From Xylophilus sp. Leaf220 (GTDB lineage: Bacteria; Pseudomonadota; Gammaproteobacteria; Burkholderiales; Burkholderiaceae_C), in contig NZ_LMKO01000002.1 in the NCBI RefSeq assembly GCF_001421705.1, positions 66,668 to 130,667 of the forward strand: a stretch of 64,000 nucleotides of DNA, in the 5' to 3' direction. The notes beneath the pieces are model-generated. The model ran no database searches. It was given only the letters and a program-made list of their open reading frames with translations, and was not told where the DNA came from. Below are positions 34,358-44,039 of this stretch, piece after piece. A program made the translations under genes and the position numbers. Position 1 is the first letter of the stretch, and each line of letters opens with the position of its first letter.

Positions 34358-34432
34358 AACCCCCAGGCTGCGCTGCGCTTCGCCTACCCCTTGGGGGCGC
34401 TGCCGGCCGACCGGCGGAGCCGGATCGGTGGC
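34358..34432 (+). repeat. Dispersed repeat, family R2, copy 5
   Basis: C-run plus AGGCT, then a CCCC-TTGGGGG hairpin and GCCGGCCGACCGGCGGAGCC. It has the sense of the barstar gene but lies about 210 bases after its stop. The gap 34145-34531 holds this copy and the terminator that follows; the remaining 34145-34357 shows no credible gene. Confidence 0.65.
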
Positions 34433-34441
34433 AGCCCTGGG

Positions 34442-34475
34442 CAAAGAAAAACCCGCTTCGGCGGGTTTTTCTTTG
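34442..34475. terminator. Strong bidirectional Rho-independent terminator
   Basis: A perfect 15-bp stem, CAAAGAAAAACCCGC and GCGGGTTTTTCTTTG, closes on a TTCG tetraloop, with A-run and T-run flanks inside the stem. It separates the rightward ribonuclease/barstar genes from the leftward lptD-surA-rsmA operon and can serve both. Confidence 0.92.
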
Positions 34476-34531
34476 GGCGCCTGGTTATGAGGCGGCGGGT
34501 GCGGCGACGGGAGCGAGGTGACTGTGGTCAG

Positions 34532-35311
34532 TCAGCGGTCGGCAGCTGCGGGAAGGGCCAAGGCCAGCGCGATGAATTCGTCCACCGGCACCTCTTCGGC
34601 GCGGCGCTGCAGGTCGAAGCTGCCGGCGAAGCCCTGCTGCACCAGCCAGGGGCCGAGGGAGTGGCGCAGCAGTTTGCGGCGCTGGCTGAAGGCGGCCTGG
34701 ACCATGGACGAGAGACGCTTGACGTCCACCGCGGCCGGCGCCTCGTGCGGCACCATGCGGACCACGGCGCTGTCGACTCGGGGCGGCGGGTCGAAGCTCT
34801 CGGGCGGCACGAACAGCACGTTCTCCATCGCGTAGCGCCACTGCAGCATCACCGACAGCCGGCCGTACGCCGCGGTCGAGGGGCGGGCGACCATGCGGTC
34901 GATCACCTCCTTCTGCAGCATGAAGTGCTGGTCCCGCACCACCTGCACATGGTCGAGGAGGTGGAACAGGATCGGGGTCGAGATGTTGTAGGGCAGGTTG
35001 CCCACCACTCTCAATTTGGGAGCATCCAGCCGTTGCGCGACTTCGGTGAAGTCCACTTTCAGCACGTCGGATTCGATCACGTCGAGCTGCGGCCGGGCGC
35101 GCAGGCGCACCGCCAGGTCGCGGTCGAGCTCGATCACGGTGAGCTTGCCGCCGAGGCGCTCGACCAGCGGCTGGGTCAGCGCGGCCAGGCCGGGGCCGAT
35201 CTCGACCATCGGGTCGCCCGGCTGCGGATCGATCGCCTGGACGATGTCCTCGATGATCCCGCGGTCGGACAGGAAGTGCTGGCCGAAGCGCTTGCGTGCG
35301 ATGTGCCTCAT
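34532..35311 (-). CDS. rsmA: 16S rRNA (adenine1518-N6/adenine1519-N6)-dimethyltransferase
   Basis: A 259-residue KsgA/RsmA. N-terminal [14 protein letters not shown] is diagnostic, SAM motif I is [14 protein letters not shown] near residue 36, and catalytic motif [10 protein letters not shown] is near 104. It dimethylates two adjacent adenines near the 3' end of 16S rRNA during 30S assembly. It follows surA by 13 bases in the lptD-surA operon; the pdxA gene that often lies between surA and rsmA is absent. Confidence 0.97.
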   Translation of the reverse strand: MRHIARKRFGQHFLSDRGIIEDIVQAIDPQPGDPMVEIGPGLAALTQPLVERLGGKLTVIELDRDLAVRLRARPQLDVIESDVLKVDFTEVAQRLDAPKLRVVGNLPYNISTPILFHLLDHVQVVRDQHFMLQKEVIDRMVARPSTAAYGRLSVMLQWRYAMENVLFVPPESFDPPPRVDSAVVRMVPHEAPAAVDVKRLSSMVQAAFSQRRKLLRHSLGPWLVQQGFAGSFDLQRRAEEVPVDEFIALALALPAAADR

Positions 35312-35324
35312 GCGCGGGCCGGCC

Positions 35325-36794
35325 TCACCACTGGGGCGGCTCGCGGAATTCGACGTACGCCCGGCCGCGGGTCTCCTGCGCCCAGGTGACGAAGGCCTCG
35401 TCGAGCTTCTTCTCCCGGGCGGCGCTGCGGGCCAGGTCGCGCTGCTCGCGCTGGGTCAGCGTGTGCTGGCGCCGCTCGACCAGCTGGATCAGGTGGACGC
35501 CGAAGCGCGACACCACCGGCTGGCTGATGTCGCCCGGGGCCATGCCGTCGAGCGCCTCTTCGAACTCGGGCACGAACTGGCCGGGGTTGGCCCAGCCCAG
35601 GTCGCCGCCGTCCTTGGCGCTGCCGTCGCTCGAGTATTCGCGCGCCAGCGACTGGAAGTCGGCCTGGCCCGACTGGACGCGGCGCTTGTAGTCCTGCAGC
35701 CGCGCGATGGCGGCGGCCTCGGTCAGCTGCGGGCCGGCGCGCAGCAGGATGTGGCGGGCATGCGTCTGGGTGACGACGCCGGTGCCGATGCCGCCCTGGT
35801 TGCGCTCGATCAGCTTGAGCACGTGGAAGCCGGCGGGCGACCGGATCGGGCCGACGATGCCGCCGACCGCCTCGTTCTTGACCGCGTCGACGAAGAGCTG
35901 CGGATAGCGGTCGCTGCTGCGCAGGCCCAACTGGCCGCCGCTGGTGCGCTCGGCCGCGTCCGACATCTCGGCGGCCACCTTGCCGAAGTCCTCGCCGGCA
36001 CGCACCCGGTCGGCGGCGCGCTGGGCCTTGGCCTGCAGCGTGGCGATCTCCGACGGCGTGGCGTTCTCGGGCACGATGACCAGCACGTGGCCCAGGTTGA
36101 TGTCGACGCTGGTGGGGTCGGCGGGCTTGCCGCGCTGGTCGCGGATGTACTGGTCGACCTCCAGGTCGCTGACCTTCACCCGGCCTTCGACCTCGCGGTC
36201 GCGCAGCCGCAGCAGGGTCAGCTGGCTGCGCAGGTCTTCGCGGAAGCGGGCCTGCGGAATGCCGTCGGCGGCGAGCCGGCGGCGCATCTCGGCCACCTCG
36301 ACGCCGTTCTGGCGGGCCACGCTCTGCTCTGCCTGGTCGACCGCCGCGTCGTCCACCTTGATGCCGGTGTCCTTGGCCTGCTGGAGCTGGGCCTTCTCGT
36401 TGATGAGCCGCTCGACCACCTGGCGCACGAAGACGTTGCGCGGCGGCAGCGGATTGCCGGCCTGGGCCGCCTGCTGGGCGGCGCGCTCGGCACGGATGCG
36501 CACCTCGCTGTTGAGGATGGGCTCCGAGTTGACGATGGCGACGATGTAGTCGGCCTGCTGCGGCGAGGCCGAAGGCGACGACAGCGACGCGCCGGAAGGG
36601 GACGCGCCGGCCGCGCCCCGCGGACTGCCGGAGGAGGAGCCCGCCGGCGTGGCCGGCGCGATCGCGTCGGCACCGGCACCGCGAGGCAGCCCCAGGCCGG
36701 GCGAACCCGACGGTCGCAGCCCCTGCGCGAGCGCGCCGGAGGCCATCAGGGTCGCCAGGCAGGCCAGCGGCAGGACGTGAGCACGGATCTTCAT
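35325..36794 (-). CDS. surA: Periplasmic peptidyl-prolyl isomerase and chaperone SurA
   Basis: A 489-residue outer-membrane-protein chaperone. The signal peptide ([13 protein letters not shown]) is followed by a Ser/Pro/Gly-rich linker of about 50 residues. The N-terminal SurA chaperone domain starts [18 protein letters not shown]. Two parvulin PPIase domains follow ([15 protein letters not shown] near 230 and [15 protein letters not shown] near 345). E. coli SurA is 428 residues; the extra length is the linker. It delivers unfolded beta-barrel proteins to BAM, fitting with lptD immediately upstream. Start at MKIRAHVLP; an upstream in-frame start adds 12 residues without a signal. Confidence 0.95.
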   Translation of the reverse strand: MKIRAHVLPLACLATLMASGALAQGLRPSGSPGLGLPRGAGADAIAPATPAGSSSGSPRGAAGASPSGASLSSPSASPQQADYIVAIVNSEPILNSEVRIRAERAAQQAAQAGNPLPPRNVFVRQVVERLINEKAQLQQAKDTGIKVDDAAVDQAEQSVARQNGVEVAEMRRRLAADGIPQARFREDLRSQLTLLRLRDREVEGRVKVSDLEVDQYIRDQRGKPADPTSVDINLGHVLVIVPENATPSEIATLQAKAQRAADRVRAGEDFGKVAAEMSDAAERTSGGQLGLRSSDRYPQLFVDAVKNEAVGGIVGPIRSPAGFHVLKLIERNQGGIGTGVVTQTHARHILLRAGPQLTEAAAIARLQDYKRRVQSGQADFQSLAREYSSDGSAKDGGDLGWANPGQFVPEFEEALDGMAPGDISQPVVSRFGVHLIQLVERRQHTLTQREQRDLARSAAREKKLDEAFVTWAQETRGRAYVEFREPPQW

Positions 36795-36894
36795 GGCGGT
36801 AGGACTCGCAAGACGGGGCAGGAGTTGCATTCGGGAGGGGCGATCGGTGGGGGTGCCGTCGATGGCCGCCGGCCGGGCGCTCCCGGCAGGGCGG

Positions 36895-39411
36895 TCAATC
36901 GTAGCGGCTGAAACGGCTCGGGGTGGCGATGTCCTCGCGCAGGTACTGGTAGCGCGGGACGTTGCGGCGCAGCACCTGCAGCGGGTTGGAGCCGACGCTG
37001 GAGAAGCCGAAGAACTCGACCTGGAACAGGATCCGCTTGGTGGCGGTGGTGTTGCTGCTCTGCAGACGCTCCAGCACCACCCGGCCGATCCAGCAGTCGC
37101 CCTCGTACTCGAGGCCGACCACCGAATCGACGATCTTGCTGTCGAGCATGCTGTAGTTCATGCGGCCCACGGCGTAGACGTTGCCCGGGCCCAGGCCGCG
37201 GCCCGCGATGCGGGTCATGTCGCGCTTGCCCCAGCTCCAGAGGTCGTTGATCGGCCACTGCCAGCCGACGTCGATCATCTCGCTGGTGCCGCGCTGCTGG
37301 CGGTAGGCCGCGCTGATGGTGCGGAAATCGCCGGGGTTGAAGCGTCCGCCGATCGAGGAGCGCACCGAGCGGTCGGTCTTCGGGTTGTACTGGACGGTCG
37401 AGTCGAATGCCCAGCGCGGCGTCCAGTTGATCGAGGCGCCCAGCATGATGTCGCTCAGCCGGTCGGTGACGGTGGACTCGCCCGGCATCACGATGCGCTG
37501 GTCGCGAAAGCGCAGCCGCTGCGCGATGCCGAAGCGCGCCGCCTCGGCGCCGGTGTCGGCGTCGATGAAGCGGGTGGTGGTGCCGACGGTCAGCAGGTTG
37601 TTGTCGGAGATCCGGTCCTGGCCGACGAAGGCGTTCTCGGTGTAGATCGAGGCGAAGTTGAAGTCGGCCCGCGTCGTGTCGTAGACCGGCAGGTAGTTCT
37701 GGTCGACGAAGGGCGTGTAGACGTAGAAGGCGCGTGGCTCCAGCGTCTGGATCAGGTTGCGGCCGAAGAGGCGGGTGTCGCGCTCGAAGACCAGGCCGCT
37801 GTCGAGGCTCACCGTCGGCACGGTGCGGCTGGCGGTGGTCTGGTTGTTGGAGGCCAGCGGGCTGTCGAACTTGTAGCTGGCGCTGTTGATCAGCGCCTTG
37901 GGCGTGATGAACCAGCCCGGCGCCACCCACGGGTGGCTGACCTGGGCCATCGCGACGCTGCGGTTGGCGTTGGGCTGGTTGGTGAGCGCGGTGCGCGACT
38001 GGAACTGGGTGTAGTCGCCGTCCACCGAGAAATCGAAGCCGCCGTAGTCGACCTTGGCGTACTTGGCGGTGACCTGCGGCAGCCGGTCGTAGGGCGGCGT
38101 GATCGGGGAGTTGACGTCCTGCAGCACCTGCCACTTGAGGGCGCGCGCCGAGGCGGAGAAGTCGCCCTTGCTCCAGAGGAACGTCAGGTCGGTCGGCAGC
38201 AGCCGCTGGGTGAGCGAGCCCACGGTGCGGGTGAAGTCGCGCCAGTAGTTGTCGTCGCTCACCTGGTTGAGGTTGAGGTTCATGCCGACGGTGCCGATCG
38301 CGGCGATGCCGGTGTCGAACGTGCCGAAGTGCTGCGCCGCGATGCCCCAGCGCTCGCGCTCGCGCAGCTTGTCGGTCGGCATGTAGTTGCCGCGCATCTG
38401 GCCGCGGTAGTTGCTCTCCAGGTAGCGGAATTCGCCGCCGAAGTCGACGCCGCGCTTGCTCATGACCGTCGGGTAGAGCGTGGCGTCGCGGTTGGGCGCG
38501 ATGTTCCAGTAGTACGGAATCGTGGTCTCGGCGCCGCTGATGTTGTTGATGCCGAACACCGGCGGCAAGAGGCCGGACTGTCGGGTTTCCGACAACGGGA
38601 AGGTCACGCTCGGCAGCTCCGGCGTGCGCAGGCCCTTGAACTGCACCACCGCGCCCTCGGCGGTGCCGGTCTCGGCGCGCTGGTCGATCGTGATCGTGCG
38701 GGCGGTGACCATCCACTCGGGCACCCAGCCGGCGCCGGGGCGGCGCACGCAGGTGGTGTAGTTGCCGCTGTGGATCACCATCGTCTCTTCGTCGATGAAA
38801 TCCACCCGCTCGGCCTCGCCGTGCGCGTCGTTCTTGATGAAGACGTAGCGCGGGCGCACGAAGAAGCCCTCGAACGCGTCGACGTGCAGCTCCAGCTGCG
38901 GGCCCTGGAAGATGTCCCCGCCGCGGTTGATGTAGACGTCGCCCAGCGCCTTGGCCAGGTCGTCGGGCTGGGTGTATTCGAGCTGGTTGGCCCGGATCAC
39001 CAGCGGGCCGCGGCGCAACTCGGCGTTGCCCTTGACGATGGTGTTGAAGTCGGCGGTGCCGTCGATGTTGTCGCCGGTGACGAAGCTCGGGCGCTGCTTG
39101 CCTTCGTTGCCGTCGATCGTCTCGCGCAGCAAGGGCGTGCGGCGCAGCACCAGGGGCGCATCGGCCACGGCGTTGCCGGTGGCAGCCGCGGGAGCGTCTG
39201 CCGCGGTGGTGGCCGCGGCGCCGGCACCGGCGCCGGCCGGGGTATCGGCCACCGGTGCCTCGCCGATGTTCTGCGCCCGCAGCGGGGCGCCCTGCAGCAG
39301 TGCGGCGGCCACCAGGGCCAGGGGCGTCAGGCGGGTCGAGAGGCGTGCAGGGCTCGCGCGGCGACCGCGGCGGGGGCGCGGGGCCGGTGGTGTCGTCGTC
39401 AGGTCATGCAT
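36895..39411 (-). CDS. lptD: LPS-assembly outer-membrane protein LptD
   Basis: About 838 residues. An Arg-rich signal sequence (LTPLALVAAALLQGAPLRA) is followed by an OstA/jellyroll periplasmic domain (ADFNTIVKGNAELRRGPLVI) and a large C-terminal beta-barrel. ERWGIAAQHFGTF and LEPRAFYVYTPFVDQNYLPV mark conserved barrel strands. It inserts LPS into the outer leaflet with LptE. Start MHDLTTTPP assumed; an ATG four codons upstream (39423) is also possible. Divergent from amgK, as in Pseudomonas and many beta-proteobacteria, and first gene of lptD-surA-rsmA. Confidence 0.95.
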   Translation of the reverse strand: MHDLTTTPPAPRPRRGRRASPARLSTRLTPLALVAAALLQGAPLRAQNIGEAPVADTPAGAGAGAAATTAADAPAAATGNAVADAPLVLRRTPLLRETIDGNEGKQRPSFVTGDNIDGTADFNTIVKGNAELRRGPLVIRANQLEYTQPDDLAKALGDVYINRGGDIFQGPQLELHVDAFEGFFVRPRYVFIKNDAHGEAERVDFIDEETMVIHSGNYTTCVRRPGAGWVPEWMVTARTITIDQRAETGTAEGAVVQFKGLRTPELPSVTFPLSETRQSGLLPPVFGINNISGAETTIPYYWNIAPNRDATLYPTVMSKRGVDFGGEFRYLESNYRGQMRGNYMPTDKLRERERWGIAAQHFGTFDTGIAAIGTVGMNLNLNQVSDDNYWRDFTRTVGSLTQRLLPTDLTFLWSKGDFSASARALKWQVLQDVNSPITPPYDRLPQVTAKYAKVDYGGFDFSVDGDYTQFQSRTALTNQPNANRSVAMAQVSHPWVAPGWFITPKALINSASYKFDSPLASNNQTTASRTVPTVSLDSGLVFERDTRLFGRNLIQTLEPRAFYVYTPFVDQNYLPVYDTTRADFNFASIYTENAFVGQDRISDNNLLTVGTTTRFIDADTGAEAARFGIAQRLRFRDQRIVMPGESTVTDRLSDIMLGASINWTPRWAFDSTVQYNPKTDRSVRSSIGGRFNPGDFRTISAAYRQQRGTSEMIDVGWQWPINDLWSWGKRDMTRIAGRGLGPGNVYAVGRMNYSMLDSKIVDSVVGLEYEGDCWIGRVVLERLQSSNTTATKRILFQVEFFGFSSVGSNPLQVLRRNVPRYQYLREDIATPSRFSRYD

Positions 39412-39500
39412 CGGTCGGGACATCCATCGGCGGTGCGCTGCGTGCAGGAGGGGGAAAGGTCGGCAAGGATTCGCAGGCCGGCGCCCGGAGGTCGGCTTTG

Positions 39501-39506
39501 TAGAAT
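39501..39506 (+). promoter_or_regulatory. Candidate -10 box for amgK
   Basis: TAGAAT ends 11 bases before the amgK ATG. If used, transcription would start almost at the initiation codon, giving a leaderless or very short-leader mRNA. No convincing -35 box is seen in the GC-rich DNA upstream. Confidence 0.3.
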
Positions 39507-39517
39507 CCGGATTATCC

Positions 39518-40666
39518 ATGACCCCATCCGCTCCCCCCGCCGCCGGCCTGCACCCACCCGGCACCGATGCCGGCCCCGCCACCGCGTCTTCTCCTGCAGA
39601 CACCGGGCCCATCGCCTGGGCCGATCCGGCGCGTGGCGCCGCGTTCGCGGGATGGCTCGCGGCACGGTCTCAGGCGCACGGCGTGCGGCCCGAGACGCTG
39701 CGCGCAGCGTCGGCCGATGCGAGCTTCCGCCGCTATTTCCGGATCGACGCACCGGGCCTGCGCGGCGGTACCGCGATCGTGATGGACGCCCCGCCCGCCC
39801 TGGAGGACAGCCGGCCTTTCGTGCAGGTGGCCGGCCTGCTGGACGCGGCCGGCGTGCGGGTGCCGCGCATCCTGGACTGGGACGCGGCGCAGGGCTTCAT
39901 GCTGCTGGAAGACCTGGGACGGCGCACCGTGCTGGAGACGATAGCCCCGGACGATGCCGCCGGCGCCCTGCCCTACTACCTGCGCGCGATCGAGTCGCTG
40001 GTCGCGTGGCAGCGCGCGTCGCGCCCCGGCGAACTGCCGGCCTACGACGCACCGCTGCTGCACCGCGAGTTGCAACTGTTTCCCGACTGGTACCTGGCGC
40101 GCCACCGCGGTGTCGCCGTCGAGGGCGATATCGCCGCCACGCTGGCCAGCACTTTCGACACCCTGGTCGCCCACAACCTCACCGCCGCGCCGGTGTACGT
40201 GCACCGCGACTTCATGCCCCGCAACCTGATGGTGGACGATGCCGACCCCGCCGGCCCGCTGGGCGTGCTCGATTTCCAGGACGCGGTCTATGGCCCGATC
40301 ACCTACGACATCGCCAGCCTGACCCGGGACGCCTTCCTGAGCTGGGAAGAAGACATGGTGCTGGAGGTGACGGTGCGCTACTGGGAGCAGGCCCGCAAGG
40401 CCGGCCTGCCGGTCGATCCGGACTTCGGCGCCTTCTACCGCGCGGTCGAGTGGATGGGCCTGCAGCGCCATCTGAAGGTGGCGGGCATCTTCGCCCGCAT
40501 CACCCTGCGCGACGGCAAACCGAAATACCTGGCCGACACGCCGCGCTTCATCGCCTACATCCGATCTACCGCCGGCCGCTACCGCGAGCTGCTGCCGCTG
40601 CTGCGGCTGGTGGACAAGGTCGAGAAGATCGAGACCTCGACCGGCTTCGCGTTCGGTCGCGTGTAG
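39518..40666 (+). CDS. amgK: Anomeric MurNAc/GlcNAc kinase (aminoglycoside phosphotransferase family)
   Basis: A 382-residue cytosolic sugar kinase of the APH fold. ASFRRYFRIDAPG near residue 69 is the nucleotide loop, MLLEDLGRRTVLE near 128 follows, and the catalytic loop VYVHRDFMPRNLMVDD is near 227 with LGVLDFQDAVYGP (metal-binding Asp) near 249. AmgK phosphorylates the anomeric carbon of recovered MurNAc or GlcNAc so that MurU can make UDP-MurNAc, bypassing fosfomycin-sensitive synthesis. The first 45 residues are a Pro/Ala-rich extension. The usual partner murU is not next to it; rsmE follows after an R1 repeat. Confidence 0.87.
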   Translation: MTPSAPPAAGLHPPGTDAGPATASSPADTGPIAWADPARGAAFAGWLAARSQAHGVRPETLRAASADASFRRYFRIDAPGLRGGTAIVMDAPPALEDSRPFVQVAGLLDAAGVRVPRILDWDAAQGFMLLEDLGRRTVLETIAPDDAAGALPYYLRAIESLVAWQRASRPGELPAYDAPLLHRELQLFPDWYLARHRGVAVEGDIAATLASTFDTLVAHNLTAAPVYVHRDFMPRNLMVDDADPAGPLGVLDFQDAVYGPITYDIASLTRDAFLSWEEDMVLEVTVRYWEQARKAGLPVDPDFGAFYRAVEWMGLQRHLKVAGIFARITLRDGKPKYLADTPRFIAYIRSTAGRYRELLPLLRLVDKVEKIETSTGFAFGRV

Positions 40667-40675
40667 GGCACGTTC

Positions 40676-40740
40676 ACAGATAGAAAAGGCCTGAAGCCGG
40701 CGCACTGTGCCGGCTACTAGCTATACATTTTCATAGCATC
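40676..40740 (-). repeat. Dispersed palindromic repeat, family R1, copy 5
   Basis: Reverse orientation: AAAAGGCCTGAAGCCGGCGC, hairpin to GCCGGC, then TAGCTATACATTTTCATAGC ending two bases before the rsmE ATG. It therefore forms the whole gap between amgK and rsmE and would supply the rsmE leader; no ribosome binding site is visible in it. Confidence 0.7.
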
Positions 40741-41475
40741 ATGCCCCGTTTCCATTGTCCCGAGCCGCTCGCCACCGGCGCCACCCTGTCGCTGCCGCCG
40801 GGCACCGCACGCCATGTGCAGGTGCTGCGCTACCAGCCGGGCGATGCGCTGACGCTGTTCGACGGGCGGGGCGGCGAGTACGACTGCACCGTGCTGCGCA
40901 TGGGCCGTAGCGATGTCGAGGTGCAGGTGGGCGCGCACACCGCCGTCGAGCGCGAGGCGCCGCGGCGGGTGGTGCTGGCGGTCGGCATGCCGGCCAACGA
41001 GCGGATGGACTGGCTGGTGGAAAAGGCGACCGAGCTGGGCGCCGCCGGCATCCAGCCGCTGGCCACCGCCCGCACCGTGCTGCGGCTGAAGGGCGAGCGG
41101 GCCGACAAGAAGATCGCCCACTGGCAGGCGGTGGCGGTGGCCGCCTGCGAGCAGTGCGGCCGCAACCGGGTGCCCGCCGTGGCGCCGGTGGCCGACCTCT
41201 CCGCGTGGCTCGCGTCCCTGCCGCCGCTGTCGGAGGCCTGTGGCCCACGCCTGCTGCTCTCCCTGCACGCCCAGGCGGTGCCGCTGGCGCAGGCGGTGGC
41301 CGATGCCGCCGATCTGGGCACCACCGTCACCGTGCTCTCCGGCCCCGAAGGCGGCCTGGCGCCGGAGGAAGAAGCGGCGGCCCTGGCGACCGGCTTCAGG
41401 GCGGTGCGACTGGGTGCGCCGGTGCTGCGGGCCGAAACCGCCCCGTTGGCGGTGCTGGCGCGGCTGGCGCTGTAG
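40741..41475 (+). CDS. rsmE: 16S rRNA (uracil1498-N3)-methyltransferase
   Basis: A 244-residue SPOUT-fold methyltransferase. N-terminal PRFHCPEPLATG and HVQVLRYQPGDALTLFDGRG form the PUA-like part. The knot region shows KATELGAAGIQPLATART near 97, ACEQCGRNRVPAV near 138, LSGPEGGLAPEEE near 199 and LGAPVLRAETAPL near 223. It methylates U1498 of 16S rRNA. The ATG directly abuts an R1 repeat, so the ribosome binding site is unclear. Confidence 0.95.
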   Translation: MPRFHCPEPLATGATLSLPPGTARHVQVLRYQPGDALTLFDGRGGEYDCTVLRMGRSDVEVQVGAHTAVEREAPRRVVLAVGMPANERMDWLVEKATELGAAGIQPLATARTVLRLKGERADKKIAHWQAVAVAACEQCGRNRVPAVAPVADLSAWLASLPPLSEACGPRLLLSLHAQAVPLAQAVADAADLGTTVTVLSGPEGGLAPEEEAAALATGFRAVRLGAPVLRAETAPLAVLARLAL

Positions 41476-41616
41476 CAGCGCAGGGCCGTTCGGGGCCGCG
41501 CCGGCCTCAAGGCCCAAAGAGCGCGGCACCACTGCCGTGCCGACGCCATGCGCCGTCGTAAAAATGACACATTCCTGACCGTCTACCCTGATTTTATTCG
41601 GCGGACTGTAATTGCG

Positions 41617-41635
41617 ACTAAGAGTTGTTCTTATC
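41617..41635 (+). promoter_or_regulatory. Candidate Fur box upstream of the TonB-dependent receptor
   Basis: ACTAAGAGTTGTTCTTATC matches AATGAGAATNATTCTCATT at 12 of 18 fixed positions by eye and contains the inverted pair AAGA/TCTT. A TAGAAT hexamer follows at 41642-41647. It lies about 95 bases before the receptor ATG. With the site at 11550 it suggests iron repression of both loci. The remaining gap 41476-41730 shows nothing else. Confidence 0.5.
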
Positions 41636-41730
41636 TGTATCTAGAATCGGCGCCGACGCATCGCGTGCGGCTGCCACGGCTGGCCGCACGCCGTGTATCC
41701 ACCTCTAACAGACACCAACAAGGTTCGACC

Positions 41731-44028
41731 ATGGCCGCTTCCGCCCGCCCTTCCACCCCTCGCCCGGCACCGCGCCGCGCCGCTGCCACCGCATCGACTG
41801 CCGCCGACCATGCACTGTTCCCGCTGGGCGCGCTGATGCTGGCGGCCTCTGTCGGCAGCTGGGCGCAGTCGGCACCGGCCGGCAACGTGTCGTTGAAGCC
41901 GGTCACCGTCACCGAGAAGGCCGAGGCGCCGCAGGGCAAGGAAGCGCTGCAGACCACCAAGAGCAGCATCGGCAAGGGCAACCAGGACATCCGCGACATC
42001 CCGCAGTCGATCACCGTCGTCACCGAGAAGCTGATCGACGACATCAAGCTCGACACGCTGAAGGACGCGCTGCACTACACCGCCGGCATTACCTTCGCCG
42101 CGACCGAGAACGGCACCGACCAGGACATCCGCCTGCGCGGCTTCCCGATCGCCAGCACCGGCGACCTGATGATCGACGGCATGCGCGACCCGTCGCAGTA
42201 CGACCGCGACACCTTCAACCTCGACCGGGTCGAGGTGATGCGCGGATCGGCCTCGATGCTGTTCGGCCGCGGCTCCACCGGCGGCGTGGTCAACCAGGTC
42301 AACAAGAAGCCGGTGCTCGCCGACCAGACCGACGTGGTCGGCACCGTGGGCACCGCGGGCTACCTGCGCACCACCGCCGACTTCAACATCCGCACCGGCG
42401 AGACCTCGGCCCTGCGGATCAACGCGATGTACAACAAGGCCGACAACGGCGGCGCCGACATCGACAAGAACGGCATCGCGCCCAGCTTCAGCTGGGGCCT
42501 GGGCACGGCCGACGAGTTCACCGTCGGCCTGTTCCACCTGAAGAACAACAACACGCCGATGTCGGCGATCCGCTACCTCAACGGCGGCCTGGCACCGGTC
42601 AAGCCGGGCAACTTCTACGGCACCCGCGCCGACTTCGTCGACGGCGAGGCCAACTACCTGCACGGCGCCTGGAAGCACGTGTTCGACAACGGCGGCGAGC
42701 TGCGCAGCCAGATCCGCAGCGGCGTGTTCGAGCGCGCCCAGTGGAGCACCGCGGCCGGCTTCTGCGGCGCGGCGCCCACCGCCGCCGGCGCCTGTCCCAC
42801 CGGCGCGCCGGCGGTCACCTCGCTCAACCCCAACACCTTCCTCACCCGCTCGGGCCTCACGCCCCGCAAGGACCGCTACAAGGCGACGTATGCGCAAAGC
42901 GACTACAGCAACGCCTTCGACTGGTTCGGCCTGCGCCACGAGGTGCTGACCGGTGTGGACGCGGCGCACGAAGAGGCCAACCGCTTCCAGAACAACGGCA
43001 GCACCCTCGGCACCCGCCCGGCCACCACCATCGGCACGCCCGACGACGGGGCCGGGCTGGTCGGCACCCGCCTGTCGCCGCAGTGGCGCAACTCCAGCAA
43101 CTACAGCGCCAAGGCCTTCGGCGTGTACGCGCAGGACCTGGTGCAGGTGGCCCCCGCCTGGAAGCTGCTGGGCGGCGTGCGTTATGACAACTTCAAGGGC
43201 GACTTCGAGCAGCTGGCCTATGCCACCGGCGCCAACGGCGCGCTGACCAACATCGCCCGCACCCGGCTGAAGGAGTCGCCGTGGAGCTACCGCGGCGGCG
43301 TGCTGTTCCAGCCCTCGCCGACGCAGTCGTACCACCTCTCCTACGGCACCTCGTTCAACACCTCGGCCGACACCTACCAGTACGTCACCCCGCAGAACGC
43401 CAACACCCCGCCGGAGAAGAGCCGCAACATCGAACTGGGCGCCAAGCTCGACTGGCTGGACGGCAAGCTCTCGACCCGCGGCGCGATCTTCCGCACCGAG
43501 AAGTACAACGAGCGCACCACCGACGCCGACTTCGCCGGCACCGCCTACACCCTCTCGGGCAAGCGCCACACCGCCGGCCTGGAGCTGGACGTGGTCGGCC
43601 GCATCACCCCGCAGTGGGAGGTCTACGGCTCCTACACCTGGGTGCCGGTCGCGAAGATCGACGCGGCCGGCGTCGCCGCCGGTGCGCAGGCCTCGGTCGG
43701 CCAGCGGGTGGGCCTGACGCCCAAGCAGTCGGGCGCGGTATGGGTCAGCTACCAGGCGACGCCGAAGCTGCGCGTGGCCCTCGGCGGCCACGGCGCCACC
43801 GAGAACCGGCCGCTGACCGGCACCACCGGCGCCGCCTCGGCCACCGCCCGCGTGCCCGGCTTCATGGTCGCCGACGCGATGGCCGAGTACAAGTTCACGC
43901 CCGACGTGTTCGCCCAGATCAACGTCAACAACCTGCGCAACAAGGCCTACGGCGACCAGCTGTACCCGGGCTTCACGATCCTGGGCCCGAAGCGCCAGGT
44001 ACTGGCGACCCTTGGCGTGAGGTTCTAG
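41731..44028 (+). CDS. TonB-dependent siderophore receptor
   Basis: A 765-residue outer-membrane receptor of the FhuE/FiuA (catecholate/hydroxamate) type. A long N-terminal signal region ([20 protein letters not shown]) precedes a TonB box-like LKPVTVTEK. The plug domain has [35 protein letters not shown] and [20 protein letters not shown], and a 22-strand barrel ends in the aromatic LGVRF. It imports a ferric siderophore with TonB energy. It is followed 11 bases later by the PiuC-like hydroxylase gene, a frequent pairing with Fiu-type receptors, and preceded by a Fur-box-like site. Confidence 0.93.
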   Translation: MAASARPSTPRPAPRRAAATASTAADHALFPLGALMLAASVGSWAQSAPAGNVSLKPVTVTEKAEAPQGKEALQTTKSSIGKGNQDIRDIPQSITVVTEKLIDDIKLDTLKDALHYTAGITFAATENGTDQDIRLRGFPIASTGDLMIDGMRDPSQYDRDTFNLDRVEVMRGSASMLFGRGSTGGVVNQVNKKPVLADQTDVVGTVGTAGYLRTTADFNIRTGETSALRINAMYNKADNGGADIDKNGIAPSFSWGLGTADEFTVGLFHLKNNNTPMSAIRYLNGGLAPVKPGNFYGTRADFVDGEANYLHGAWKHVFDNGGELRSQIRSGVFERAQWSTAAGFCGAAPTAAGACPTGAPAVTSLNPNTFLTRSGLTPRKDRYKATYAQSDYSNAFDWFGLRHEVLTGVDAAHEEANRFQNNGSTLGTRPATTIGTPDDGAGLVGTRLSPQWRNSSNYSAKAFGVYAQDLVQVAPAWKLLGGVRYDNFKGDFEQLAYATGANGALTNIARTRLKESPWSYRGGVLFQPSPTQSYHLSYGTSFNTSADTYQYVTPQNANTPPEKSRNIELGAKLDWLDGKLSTRGAIFRTEKYNERTTDADFAGTAYTLSGKRHTAGLELDVVGRITPQWEVYGSYTWVPVAKIDAAGVAAGAQASVGQRVGLTPKQSGAVWVSYQATPKLRVALGGHGATENRPLTGTTGAASATARVPGFMVADAMAEYKFTPDVFAQINVNNLRNKAYGDQLYPGFTILGPKRQVLATLGVRF

Positions 44029-44039
44029 CATTCGACACC

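Noticed and set aside
36793-40683. 1296-residue rightward open frame antisense to surA promoter region and lptD, running into amgK
   Set aside because: Composition is that of a GC-rich frame shadow; the opposite strand encodes LptD with clear signal and barrel motifs.
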